Of a DNA stretch of 64,000 bases, positions 57,481 through 64,000 are shown in pieces. Position numbers and translations under genes: made by a program. The notes beneath the pieces are model-generated. The model was not told the origin of the DNA, ran no database searches, and saw nothing but the letters and a program-made list of their open reading frames with translations. Numbering within the stretch: position 1 is the first letter of the stretch; each line of letters begins with the position of its first letter. The stretch is from Filimonas lacunae (GTDB lineage: Bacteria; Bacteroidota; Bacteroidia; Chitinophagales; Chitinophagaceae), in contig NZ_AP017422.1 of the NCBI RefSeq assembly GCF_002355595.1, positions 3,348,001 through 3,412,000 of the forward strand. The letters run 5' to 3'.

Positions 57481-57891
57481 CTAATTATTTCCAGATCCTG
57501 ACCAGGCGGCAATTTCAGTATAATGTTTCATCTCCTGTATCTGATTATAAAAAGGTTTTACCAGCGTTAAAAAGGGTGCAAAATCAGCGCTTTTCCTAAA
57601 GCCGTTCAAATGATCCTCTTCCGAAGTCCAATGAATAATCACCACATAATTATTGGGTTCTTCACTCCCTTTGTTAATGGTATAATACAGGCAATACTTA
57701 CTCTTACTCAACAACTTGCCTGCCTGTGCGTAGGCATTTTCAAATGGTGTCCATTGGTTTTCAGGAATGGTATACCGGATAAGCTCAACGGAGTATTTAC
57801 TTTTTTCCATTACTTTTAATTTAGGCTGTGCACTGGTGTTTGAAAGGAGGATAATGGTGGCTAATACGATGTAAATAAGTAACTGTTTCAT
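57481..57891 (-). CDS. Secreted antibiotic-biosynthesis-monooxygenase-like (ABM) protein
   Basis: A 136-residue protein starting at the ATG at 57891 with signal peptide 'QLLIYIVLATIILLSNTSA'. The mature part is a ferredoxin-like ABM fold: 'YSVELIRYTIPENQWTPFEN', 'AYAQAGKLLSKSKYCLYYTI', 'NYVVIIHWTSEEDHLNGFRK'. ABM proteins are small dimeric monooxygenases or haem/quinone-binding proteins; export is common in Bacteroidota members. In an operon with a truncated globin. Confidence 0.82.
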   Translation of the reverse strand: MKQLLIYIVLATIILLSNTSAQPKLKVMEKSKYSVELIRYTIPENQWTPFENAYAQAGKLLSKSKYCLYYTINKGSEEPNNYVVIIHWTSEEDHLNGFRKSADFAPFLTLVKPFYNQIQEMKHYTEIAAWSGSGNN

Positions 57892-57983
57892 ATTAACTAT
57901 TATTGAATCCATTCAAAAGTAACGGAGTCGCTATTCGCAAAAAATAGCTTACCAAAAAGTAGGTCAGTCACTAATTCAATACG

Positions 57984-58349
57984 ATGATAACATTACACGG
58001 TAAAAAATATACATGTCCGATAGATTTCTCATTAAGCTTTATTGACGGGAAATGGAAAATATTGATCCTATCCCACCTCTACTATCAGGCAAACAGGAGC
58101 TACAGCGATTTTATAGACAACCTGCCTGGTGTTTCCGAAAAAATGCTGAGCCAGCAGCTGAAAGAGCTGGAACGCGATAAGCTGATTGCAAAAACCATTG
58201 TATCGCAAAAGCCTTACCGGGTAACCTATGCACTTACCGAACATGGCAAAACGCTATCCCCCTTATTCCAATTTTTGAGTGAATGGGGTATCGATTACCT
58301 GAAACACAACGGCATTGACTACCTAAAAGACCAGCATTTATATAAATAA
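57984..58349 (+). CDS. HxlR-family transcriptional regulator
   Basis: A 121-residue winged helix-turn-helix protein: 'YTCPIDFSLSFIDGKWKILI', 'YSDFIDNLPGVSEKMLSQQL', 'KELERDKLIAKTIVSQKPYR' and 'VTYALTEHGKTLSPLFQFLS'. The Cys in 'YTCPIDF' is at the sensing position of HypR/HxlR proteins. The gene is divergent to the ABM-globin operon across a 92-bp gap and is its likely regulator; a second HxlR paralogue with a similar divergent layout lies at 35 kb. Confidence 0.92.
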   Translation: MITLHGKKYTCPIDFSLSFIDGKWKILILSHLYYQANRSYSDFIDNLPGVSEKMLSQQLKELERDKLIAKTIVSQKPYRVTYALTEHGKTLSPLFQFLSEWGIDYLKHNGIDYLKDQHLYK

Positions 58350-58408
58350 AGCGCTATCCTCCGTACCTTGCCAAAAATCCAGCATTCTATCCAGACCAAT
58401 TTTTGCGC

Positions 58409-60643
58409 ATGACATACCCTCCTAAAATCAGCTCTCTTATTATCCTATGGGGCTGCCTGCTTCTATCCGCATTCAGTTGTACCCAAAATAACAGCAAGCA
58501 GCAACGGGCAAACACTGCCAATACGCATCAAATAAACGATAGCATTTCCCTATTGCAAGGCCAGAGCGATTCGCTGATTATGAAAAAGGGGGAATACCTG
58601 CCAGATTTGGAGTATGCGGTGGTGTTGGCTACAAAAGCAGAGCAATTATGCCGCCGCATTAATTACAACCCGGGCATTGGCAAGTCATTACTGTTGAAGG
58701 CAAAAGCCTGTATGGAAATGAAAAAAACGGTGGAAGGGGCGGAATACAGCCGCAAGGCTTTAGCTATACTTAGTGAATCAGATAATTCCGAAGATCATGC
58801 GGCCTGTTTAACGCTTACCGGTAGCACTATCGGAGATACACACCAGGAATTTCCGGAAAAGATCGCTTATTATGAAAAGGCGGCAGCTGTGTACCGTAAA
58901 AGCGGCAATAAATTAAAGGAGGCAGAAACTACACAACTGGTAGCGGATTTATACATCAATGACGGGCAACCGAAACGCGCACTGGAAATAATGAACGAAG
59001 CGTTTAAGATTTATCATGAAATCGGGTATAAACAATTACAGTCGGCCTATACCGTATTGGGTACTATCTATACAGAACTGGACAACCATGTAGAAGCCCG
59101 CCGCTACTTGCTGCTGGCCGCAAGAACCGCCGAGGAAAATAAGGACACTACCCCATTCATGTCCACCTTATACAACAGGCTGGGCTATGAATACGCTATG
59201 ATAAAAGACTATCCCCAGGCGGTGAATAATTTTGAAAAGGCATATGCCATAGCACAGGCCGCAAAGGACACTCCCAACATCCTGGTGCTGATTAACAATA
59301 TCAGCGATATGAAATATAGAATGGGGAGCTATGCAGCATCGAATGAATTTCTGTCGAAGGCAGTAGCGATATATCCCATTTACAATGACGATGCGCGGGA
59401 AGCCATCGTTTCTATCATCTTTCTCAATAATCACCTGGCACTGAAGGAATATGCAAAAGCGAAGGTGTATTACGAACGCGTACTCAAAGTACGCAAGGCC
59501 CATGACGATGAAGATCCCCAATACCAATTTACCAAGCCCATGCTGGCTATCTATCTGCAGGCTGCCAAACAATATCAGGACACATATAAATACCTGGATT
59601 CTTATAAAAAAGGAATCATGTACGGTACAGATTTCAGAAGATCATCCTGGATTGAGAAACTGTACTTTATTTCCGATTCTGCTCTGGGCAAACACACTTC
59701 GGCCATCAACCATTACCAGTTATACAAAGCTTTTTCCGACTCTGTTACAGCAGTTGATAAAAGCAGGCAAATGGATGAATTGCAATTACAGTACGAAACT
59801 GAAAAGAAGAATAAGAACATCATTGTTTTGGAGAGTAAACAACAGGCGCAGGAAACACGCTTAAAAATAGTAATAGGCGGCTCCATTGTATTGCTGCTAT
59901 TCCTGGTGCTATTGTATAACCGTTACCGTTTAAAGCAGCAAAACAATAGAAGACTGGAACGCCAGCAGCAGGAGATCAATGCCCAGAATGAACTATTAAA
60001 AAAGCTGGTAAATGACAAAGAATGGCTGCTGAAAGAAATTCACCACCGCGTGAAAAACAACTTACAGGTGGCCATTAGCTTGCTGAACATGCAATCGCAA
60101 CACCTGGAAAATGAAGATGCCCTTACAGCCATCCGCAACAGCCAACGGCGCATGTACGCCATGTCATTGATTCACCAGCGCCTGTACCAAACCGACAACC
60201 TGGGTAACATTGATATGAAATGGTATATATCGGAACTCATGTCTTTTCTGAAAGACAGTTTTGAAGCCAGGGATCGTATTCAGTTCCTGGTGGACAGTGA
60301 AGCCATTCTACTGGATGTGGTGCAGGCAATTCCTATTGGATTGATCCTGAATGAAGCAGTTACCAACTCCATCAAATACGCCTTTACAGATGGACGCAAA
60401 GGACAAATTCGTGTTACCCTTCATACAACAAACGCACAGCATTGCCTGCTTTCCATAGCAGATAATGGCATTGGATTTAAAACAGAAAGCACCGGACTAA
60501 CTTCTCTGGGCATGAGCCTGATGGAAGGCTTAGCCGGACAGATAGATGGCCAGTTTAACCTGAGTAGCGATCAAAATGGCGTAACTATTAGTATTATCTT
60601 CGTACCAAAGCGCCTGGATGGTCAATTATCCAATGAACACTAA
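58409..60643 (+). CDS. TPR-containing sensor histidine kinase (HisKA_2/HWE-like)
   Basis: A 744-residue kinase from the ATG at 58409. The start 'LIILWGCLLLSAFSCTQNN' is lipoprotein-like. Residues 50-430 are tetratricopeptide repeats ('LKEAETTQLVADLYINDGQP', 'YPQAVNNFEKAYAIAQAAKD') expected in the periplasm, then a coiled-coil, a transmembrane helix ('GGSIVLLLFLVLLYNRYRL'), and a HisKA_2 dimerisation domain with His545/His546 in 'KEIHHRVKNNLQVAISLLNM', and an HATPase ('PIGLILNEAVTNSIKYAFTD', 'ADNGIGF', 'SLGMSLMEGLAGQIDG'). No response regulator follows; an intact IS element and a repeat array lie next. Confidence 0.92.
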   Translation: MTYPPKISSLIILWGCLLLSAFSCTQNNSKQQRANTANTHQINDSISLLQGQSDSLIMKKGEYLPDLEYAVVLATKAEQLCRRINYNPGIGKSLLLKAKACMEMKKTVEGAEYSRKALAILSESDNSEDHAACLTLTGSTIGDTHQEFPEKIAYYEKAAAVYRKSGNKLKEAETTQLVADLYINDGQPKRALEIMNEAFKIYHEIGYKQLQSAYTVLGTIYTELDNHVEARRYLLLAARTAEENKDTTPFMSTLYNRLGYEYAMIKDYPQAVNNFEKAYAIAQAAKDTPNILVLINNISDMKYRMGSYAASNEFLSKAVAIYPIYNDDAREAIVSIIFLNNHLALKEYAKAKVYYERVLKVRKAHDDEDPQYQFTKPMLAIYLQAAKQYQDTYKYLDSYKKGIMYGTDFRRSSWIEKLYFISDSALGKHTSAINHYQLYKAFSDSVTAVDKSRQMDELQLQYETEKKNKNIIVLESKQQAQETRLKIVIGGSIVLLLFLVLLYNRYRLKQQNNRRLERQQQEINAQNELLKKLVNDKEWLLKEIHHRVKNNLQVAISLLNMQSQHLENEDALTAIRNSQRRMYAMSLIHQRLYQTDNLGNIDMKWYISELMSFLKDSFEARDRIQFLVDSEAILLDVVQAIPIGLILNEAVTNSIKYAFTDGRKGQIRVTLHTTNAQHCLLSIADNGIGFKTESTGLTSLGMSLMEGLAGQIDGQFNLSSDQNGVTISIIFVPKRLDGQLSNEH

Positions 60644-60688
60644 ATAACCATCCGCATTTTACCCCAAAAACTTCGATCAGTCCGGCTA

Positions 60689-60730
60689 CTGCTAAACTCA
60701 TCCCCATGTATGTAGCGAAGAGTTTAGCAG
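60689..60730 (+). terminator. Hairpin after the histidine kinase gene
   Basis: Perfect 10-bp arms CTGCTAAACT (60689-60698) and AGTTTAGCAG (60721-60730) with a 22-nt loop, 46 bp after the stop. No strong T-run. Confidence 0.4.
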
Positions 60731-60773
60731 CTATAGATTTCCTCCCCACATATATGGGCTCATCCCCACTACT

Positions 60774-60777
60774 ATGG
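60774..60777. repeat. Left target-site duplication of the IS element
   Basis: ATGG directly before the left IS end; the same four bases follow the right end (62425-62428). Confidence 0.85.
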
Positions 60778-60828
60778 TGTCTCGTCCTGAAATAGCTTGA
60801 CAGTTAAGAGCCTAAATCTGAAAAGAAG

Positions 60829-61227
60829 ATGGCTAAAAACAGTCAGATCAAGAGTTTTAAAAACGTAATTGGGGTGAAGCTGAGTGATGATCCCCGTATC
60901 AATCATTACGAAGTAAGTTTTCGGCGCTGGCTGGCGCGTGAGATTCATTATGGACGCGTTAGCGTAGCTCAGGCAACGGTTGAATTGAGTATAAGCGACA
61001 CACAGATTCGTTTGATTTGTAAGCAATATCCTCCTGAGGTAGTAACTTTACCTGCAATGACTGAAGCGGAAAAAAAGAAGCTGGAAGAATTAGAGAAGCA
61101 GGTAAAACTGCTTCAAAAGCAGCTTGAACACGCTGAGATCAAGAATATTGCCCTCGAAACGCTCATTGATGTAGCGGAAAATGATCTCAAAATTCCCATC
61201 CGAAAAAAGCCTGGTGCCAAACAGTGA
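60829..61227 (+). CDS. IS3-family transposase OrfA
   Basis: A 132-residue helix-turn-helix protein: 'INHYEVSFRRWLAREIHYGR', 'VSVAQATVELSISDTQIRLI' and the leucine-zipper-like 'EKKKLEELEKQVKLLQKQLE' used for dimerisation. Its stop codon overlaps the orfB GTG start by 4 nt. The full OrfAB transposase arises by a -1 frameshift at 61203-61209. Confidence 0.93.
   Translation: MAKNSQIKSFKNVIGVKLSDDPRINHYEVSFRRWLAREIHYGRVSVAQATVELSISDTQIRLICKQYPPEVVTLPAMTEAEKKKLEELEKQVKLLQKQLEHAEIKNIALETLIDVAENDLKIPIRKKPGAKQ
61203..61209 (+). other. Programmed -1 frameshift slippery site (orfA to orfB)
   Basis: A_AAA_AAG lies in the correct phase of orfA (CGA-AAA-AAG). A -1 slip enters the orfB frame without meeting a stop, five codons before the orfB GTG. 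This is the standard IS3-family recoding signal; stimulating structure downstream was not modelled. Confidence 0.75.
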
Positions 61228-62183
61228 ACCTGCTTACAGAACTGCACCCTCATATTGGGGTAGGTCAGTTTTGTACAGTGTTTGGCAAGACCCGTCAAGC
61301 CTGGTATTATGCTACACGCACCCAGGCTGAGCAGGAAATGACAGATTCTATTGTAGTAAAAATGGTGAAAGAAATACGGGAGGAACAACCTCGCTTGGGT
61401 ACCCGTAAGCTCTACTATCTGTTGGAACCTCAGCTACAGGCGCATGGAATTAAAATGGGCCGTGATGCTCTATTTGATATGCTGGAACGCTATGACCTGC
61501 TTATCCGTCATCGCAGACGGCGTGCTATTACCACCGATAGCAACCATCCTTACCGTAAATATGATAACTTAATACAGCACTTGATATTAACAGGTAAAAA
61601 TCAACTTTGGGTTAGTGATATTACCTATCTGCGAGTATCAGAAGGCTTTTGCTACCTGAGTCTTGTAACTGATGCTTTTAGTCGTAAAATAGTTGGCTAC
61701 CGCCTGTGGCCTAATCTGGCAGCGCGTGGAAGCATAGAAGCGCTAAACATGGCTTTAAATGAACAGCAGCCTGGGCGGAACATGCTCATACACCATTCTG
61801 ATCGCGGTGTACAATACTGCTGTTCTGATTATGTTGGACAGTTGCAAAACTATCAGATCAATATTAGTATGAGTCATAAAGGAGATCCCTATCAGAATGC
61901 AATAGCAGAGCGGGTTAACGGTATTCTAAAGCATGAATATAGTCTTAATAAAGAGTTTGAAGATCTAGTTCAGGCCACCAAAGCTGTACAGGCTGCCGTA
62001 AACTTATACAACAGCCGCAGACCCCATGATAGTTTAAGTTATCTGACGCCGGACCAGGCACATGAACTAACCGGAATAATCAAAAGGAACTGGCGGACTT
62101 ACAGTAAGCATATTATTAAGAATCAGGACTTAGAAGTAAGCAACGTAGGATTAGGGAAGCTCTGTAACGCCAAACAGGATTAA
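61224..62183 (+). CDS. IS3-family transposase OrfB (DDE integrase domain)
   Basis: A 319-residue protein with GTG start. N-terminal HTH_21-like part ('EEQPRLGTRKLYYLLEPQL') and an rve integrase core with the catalytic triad: Asp in 'LWVSDITYLRVSEGF', Asp in 'MLIHHSDRGVQYCCSDYVGQ' and Glu in 'NAIAERVNGILKHEYSLN'. 'YNSRRPHDSLSYLTPDQAHE' is the family's closing motif. Made mainly as the OrfAB fusion. All residues are present, so the element looks active. Confidence 0.94.
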   Translation: MNLLTELHPHIGVGQFCTVFGKTRQAWYYATRTQAEQEMTDSIVVKMVKEIREEQPRLGTRKLYYLLEPQLQAHGIKMGRDALFDMLERYDLLIRHRRRRAITTDSNHPYRKYDNLIQHLILTGKNQLWVSDITYLRVSEGFCYLSLVTDAFSRKIVGYRLWPNLAARGSIEALNMALNEQQPGRNMLIHHSDRGVQYCCSDYVGQLQNYQINISMSHKGDPYQNAIAERVNGILKHEYSLNKEFEDLVQATKAVQAAVNLYNSRRPHDSLSYLTPDQAHELTGIIKRNWRTYSKHIIKNQDLEVSNVGLGKLCNAKQD

Positions 62184-62251
62184 GTTTATCATAAACAGGA
62201 CTAAGCGCAAGCCTGTTAAGGAAGCCCGGATGAGCTGGCTGGAACGTAACA

Positions 62252-62280
62252 AAAAACAGGATTTTGAGAATCCTGTTTTT
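62252..62280 (+). terminator. Terminator inside the IS right end
   Basis: AAAAACAGGATT (62252-62263), 5-nt loop, AATCCTGTTTTT (62269-62280): perfect 12-bp stem ending in a T-run. The 240 bp between orfB and the IS end hold this and no gene. Confidence 0.8.
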
Positions 62281-62424
62281 GACAGCAGGTTTATGCGCTC
62301 ATCCTGACAGATCAGGATAGGATCACTGAGACCCCTGTAAACTGATGTTAGAATTAAATTTTATCTTGCAACAACTACTTATTATTAACTGCTCTCTACT
62401 GTCAAGTTTTTTTAGGACGGGTCA

Positions 62425-62722
62425 ATGGTGATGAGTCTGGCTACAGTGGGAATCATCCCCACTACAGTGGCGATCAGTCTGGCTACTGTGGCGATCATCC
62501 CCACTACTGTGGCGATCAGTCTGGCTACTGTGGGGATCATCCCCACTACTATGGCGATCAGTCTGGCTACTGTGGGGATCATCCCCACTACTATGGCGAT
62601 CAGTCTGGCTACTGTGGGGATCATCCCCACTACTATGGCGATCAGTCTGGCTACTGTGGGGATCATCCCCACTACTGTGGCGATCAGTCTGGCTACTGTG
62701 GGGATGATCCCCACACATTCCC
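62425..62722. repeat. 42-bp tandem repeat array (minisatellite), right part
   Basis: Seven units start at 62429, 62471, 62513, 62555, 62597, 62639 and 62681, exactly 42 bp apart. Each contains GATCAGTCTGGCTACTGTGG followed by ATCATCCCCACTACTATG or a close variant; the GTGGGGAT-C-ATCCCCAC part is a hairpin-forming palindrome repeated in most units. Since 42 is a multiple of three and no stop occurs, several frames on both strands stay open, but no protein is likely. It lies between convergent genes. Confidence 0.92.
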
Positions 62723-62871
62723 CGCCAGCCGGGGAAGTTATCCCGATCATCCGTACAGCTATTGCATTCATCGTCCCAGATATACATATCAACCGTATAG
62801 CACAACCACTCCACGGGATAGCTAAGTGAGCAATTCGTCTGTTCGGATGGCTTAACAGCGTTGCTATGCCG

Positions 62872-62918
62872 GTTAGCGATAGTGCTGTACCACCCATCGG
62901 CATAGCACTACCGCTAAC
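62872..62918. repeat. Large imperfect hairpin downstream of the receptor gene
   Basis: GTTAGCGATAGTGCT (62872-62886) pairs with AGCACTACCGCTAAC (62904-62918), 14 of 15 positions, with a 17-nt loop. A second inverted repeat (CCGGCA...TGCCGG, 62939-62957) is close by. The 322-bp stretch 62723-63044 has only such structures and no supported gene; it may end transcription of the receptor gene. Confidence 0.6.
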
Positions 62919-63044
62919 TCATACTGTTGTGCCGCCTGCCGGCAAACATATGCCGGTAAACAATATTTTTATAGCACTCACCGGCACAGCACCGGGGAGC
63001 GCCGGGATAGCTGTACAATTCTTCGAGAGTGTTCATTCTACCTA

Positions 63045-64000
63045 TCAAAACTCTTTTTCTCCAAATTCACTGCCTGGCAGTTTTGACTTGCTGGTGTTTT
63101 TATTCAGATGAAAGCTAAGATTTACCAGAAACACATCTGTTTCATAAATATAATTCGTGGTGGTGTAAAAATCTGCACCCCAGGTACTGATCCGTTGGCG
63201 GTTAGATATTTTCATACCCATATCCATGTTCTGCCATTGCAGGGTGGCAGCCAGCCGCCCGTTCATAAATGTTTTTTTGAGAGAAGTATTGGGTGTAAGA
63301 AAATAGGAATCTTCCCCCTGTGCGGTTGCGCGGCGCGAAAGATAATTCACAGTCGCCTGCAATGTCCAGGTGTTGCCGAGTTTGAAACTGTTATTGGTGT
63401 TGAAGGAATAGATCCAGTTACTATTGGATACGGTGGAGTGAACGCCCAATATAGCCAGTTGCCCTTTTATCCGGTAGTTGTACACGTTGCCGCCCAGATA
63501 AATATTCCACCATTTATTTAACTGCCAGCTGGCGCCAGCTTCTATACCTAAAGAGCGGGCCTGCCCTGCATTGGTAAATACACGGTTTAAAATGGTATCG
63601 GCATATACGCTGTTTACCCGCTGTATAGGGTTTTTAATGTGCTGGTAATAGATATTTGAAAAGAAATTGCCGCTTGTAAACTGGTGTACGATACCCAGCT
63701 CAGCCAGATCTATAAACTCCGGCAGCAAATTAGGATCGCCCTGTTCCAGCGTTTCAGAATGTTCGCGCTCGGGTATAGGATTGAGTTCGAAGTTGGTGGT
63801 ACGTTGTATACGCTTGCTGTAGCCTGCTTTGGCCTGCCACCCTTTACGGAATGGATAAAGCAGTGCTGCAGACGGAAACAAATTAGATAAATGGAGCTGG
63901 TAGGGGTTGGCTTCATACGAAACAAGCACAGACCGCGTGGCATATTCATACCGTAAGCCTGCATTGTATTCCAGCTGATGAAACCTGCCGGCGTATTGAC
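63045..64000 (-). CDS. Outer-membrane beta-barrel receptor (TonB-dependent receptor-like), C-terminal part; 5' end outside window
   Basis: The reading frame has no start within the window and runs off the right edge, giving about 318 residues of the C-terminal half of a beta-barrel. Alternating aromatic strands are clear: 'LSNLFPSAALLYPFRKGWQA', 'YSKRIQRTTNFELNPIPERE', 'LGIEAGASWQLNKWWNIYLG', 'ATLQWQNMDMGMKISNRQRI'. The layout fits the outer-membrane beta-barrel family (PF14905-type) common in Bacteroidota, related to TonB-dependent receptors but outside the SusC branch. The chain ends 'KLPGSEFGEKEF', a hydrophilic tail after the last strand. Ligand unknown. Confidence 0.85.
   Translation of the reverse strand, partial: QYAGRFHQLEYNAGLRYEYATRSVLVSYEANPYQLHLSNLFPSAALLYPFRKGWQAKAGYSKRIQRTTNFELNPIPEREHSETLEQGDPNLLPEFIDLAELGIVHQFTSGNFFSNIYYQHIKNPIQRVNSVYADTILNRVFTNAGQARSLGIEAGASWQLNKWWNIYLGGNVYNYRIKGQLAILGVHSTVSNSNWIYSFNTNNSFKLGNTWTLQATVNYLSRRATAQGEDSYFLTPNTSLKKTFMNGRLAATLQWQNMDMGMKISNRQRISTWGADFYTTTNYIYETDVFLVNLSFHLNKNTSKSKLPGSEFGEKEF

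Larger units (their letters stand above)
60674..60777. repeat. Degenerate left part of a 42-bp minisatellite
   Basis: Two decayed 42-bp units (60674-60715, 60716-60757) and a partial unit (60758-60777, ending 'CCCCACTACTATGG') precede the IS element. The first unit still reads 'CGATCAGTCCGGCTACTG', close to the repeat on the other side of the IS. Confidence 0.6.
60778..62424 (+). mobile_element. Intact 1647-bp IS3-family insertion sequence
   Basis: Ends begin TG and finish CA. The 27-bp terminal inverted repeats (60778-60804 and 62398-62424) match at 22 of 27 positions; the left reads TGTCTCGTCCTGAAATAGC, the inner parts share CTTGACAGT. A 4-bp ATGG duplication flanks it. It carries overlapping orfA and orfB with an A_AAA_AAG slippery site between them, and a terminator near its right end. 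It has landed inside a 42-bp minisatellite and splits one repeat unit; removing the IS and one ATGG restores a normal unit. Confidence 0.93.

Noticed and set aside
62425-62722. Possible CRISPR array
   Set aside because: Units are directly adjacent and 42 bp long with no distinct spacers between them and no cas genes nearby; it is a tandem repeat.
62412-62903. Long open frames over the 42-bp repeats on both strands
   Set aside because: They stay open only because the unit length is a multiple of three without stops. The predicted peptides are simple repeats and several frames are open at once, so none is likely to be a gene.

Overview
The window comes from a member of the Bacteroidota, most likely Chitinophagaceae (Chitinophaga, Niastella or a relative). 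The evidence is three SusC/SusD outer-membrane pairs, a hybrid two-component sensor (HTCS), a type IX secretion (T9SS) sorting tail, an N-terminal DUF1735-type lipoprotein, HxlR and AraC regulators, and coding density typical of soil polysaccharide degraders. No rRNA, tRNA or CRISPR array was seen.

Region 1 (1-27.1 kb) is a large xylan/arabinoxylan utilisation locus. On the + strand are the end of a LacI-type regulator, a GH43 enzyme, a secreted trypsin-fold protease and a GH30 glucuronoxylanase-like lipoprotein. On the - strand, reading from right to left, are the HTCS, a SASA-type acetylesterase, a GH43 enzyme, and then the string SusC-SusD-SusC-SusD-DUF1735 lipoprotein-GH43. This order is that of the xusA-E type xylan systems of Bacteroidota. 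A low-GC two-gene cassette (5.9-7.6 kb; a Panacea-like/DUF488 fusion plus an unknown partner) sits inside the locus between the two convergent glycanase sets.

Region 2 (27.2-32.8 kb) is an ECF sigma factor followed by a third SusC/SusD pair. Region 3 (32.8-36.9 kb) holds regulator/enzyme pairs: a Crp-like regulator with an alpha/beta hydrolase, a divergent HxlR/DoxX pair around a 30-bp palindrome, a VOC protein and an AraC-GyrI regulator.

Region 4 (37-48.5 kb) is a sugar-acid catabolic locus. The - strand has an AraC regulator, FGGY kinase, BASS transporter, exported RraA-like protein and Tat-exported enolase-superfamily dehydratase. The + strand has an aldehyde dehydrogenase, an IlvD/Edd dehydratase, an FAH-fold enzyme and a GntP permease. 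The three + strand enzymes match the three steps of the Weimberg-type pentonate route (pentonate to 2-keto-3-deoxypentonate to alpha-ketoglutarate semialdehyde to alpha-ketoglutarate), so xylan-derived pentose acids could be burned directly to a TCA intermediate.

Region 5 (48.5-56.95 kb) is clearly AT-richer than its surroundings and looks like a defence island. It encodes a 1282-residue nuclease-nSTAND NTPase, a three-TM protein, a SMEK-domain protein, an HNH endonuclease whose C-terminus is a TonB C-terminal domain, and a DUF3883 nuclease-like protein. The HNH-TonB_C fusion is the most unusual gene in the window.

Region 6 (57-64 kb) has a truncated haemoglobin with an ABM-like partner and divergent HxlR regulator, a TPR histidine kinase, a 42-bp minisatellite split by an intact 1647-bp IS3-family element with 4-bp target duplications, and the C-terminal part of an outer-membrane beta-barrel receptor running off the right edge.
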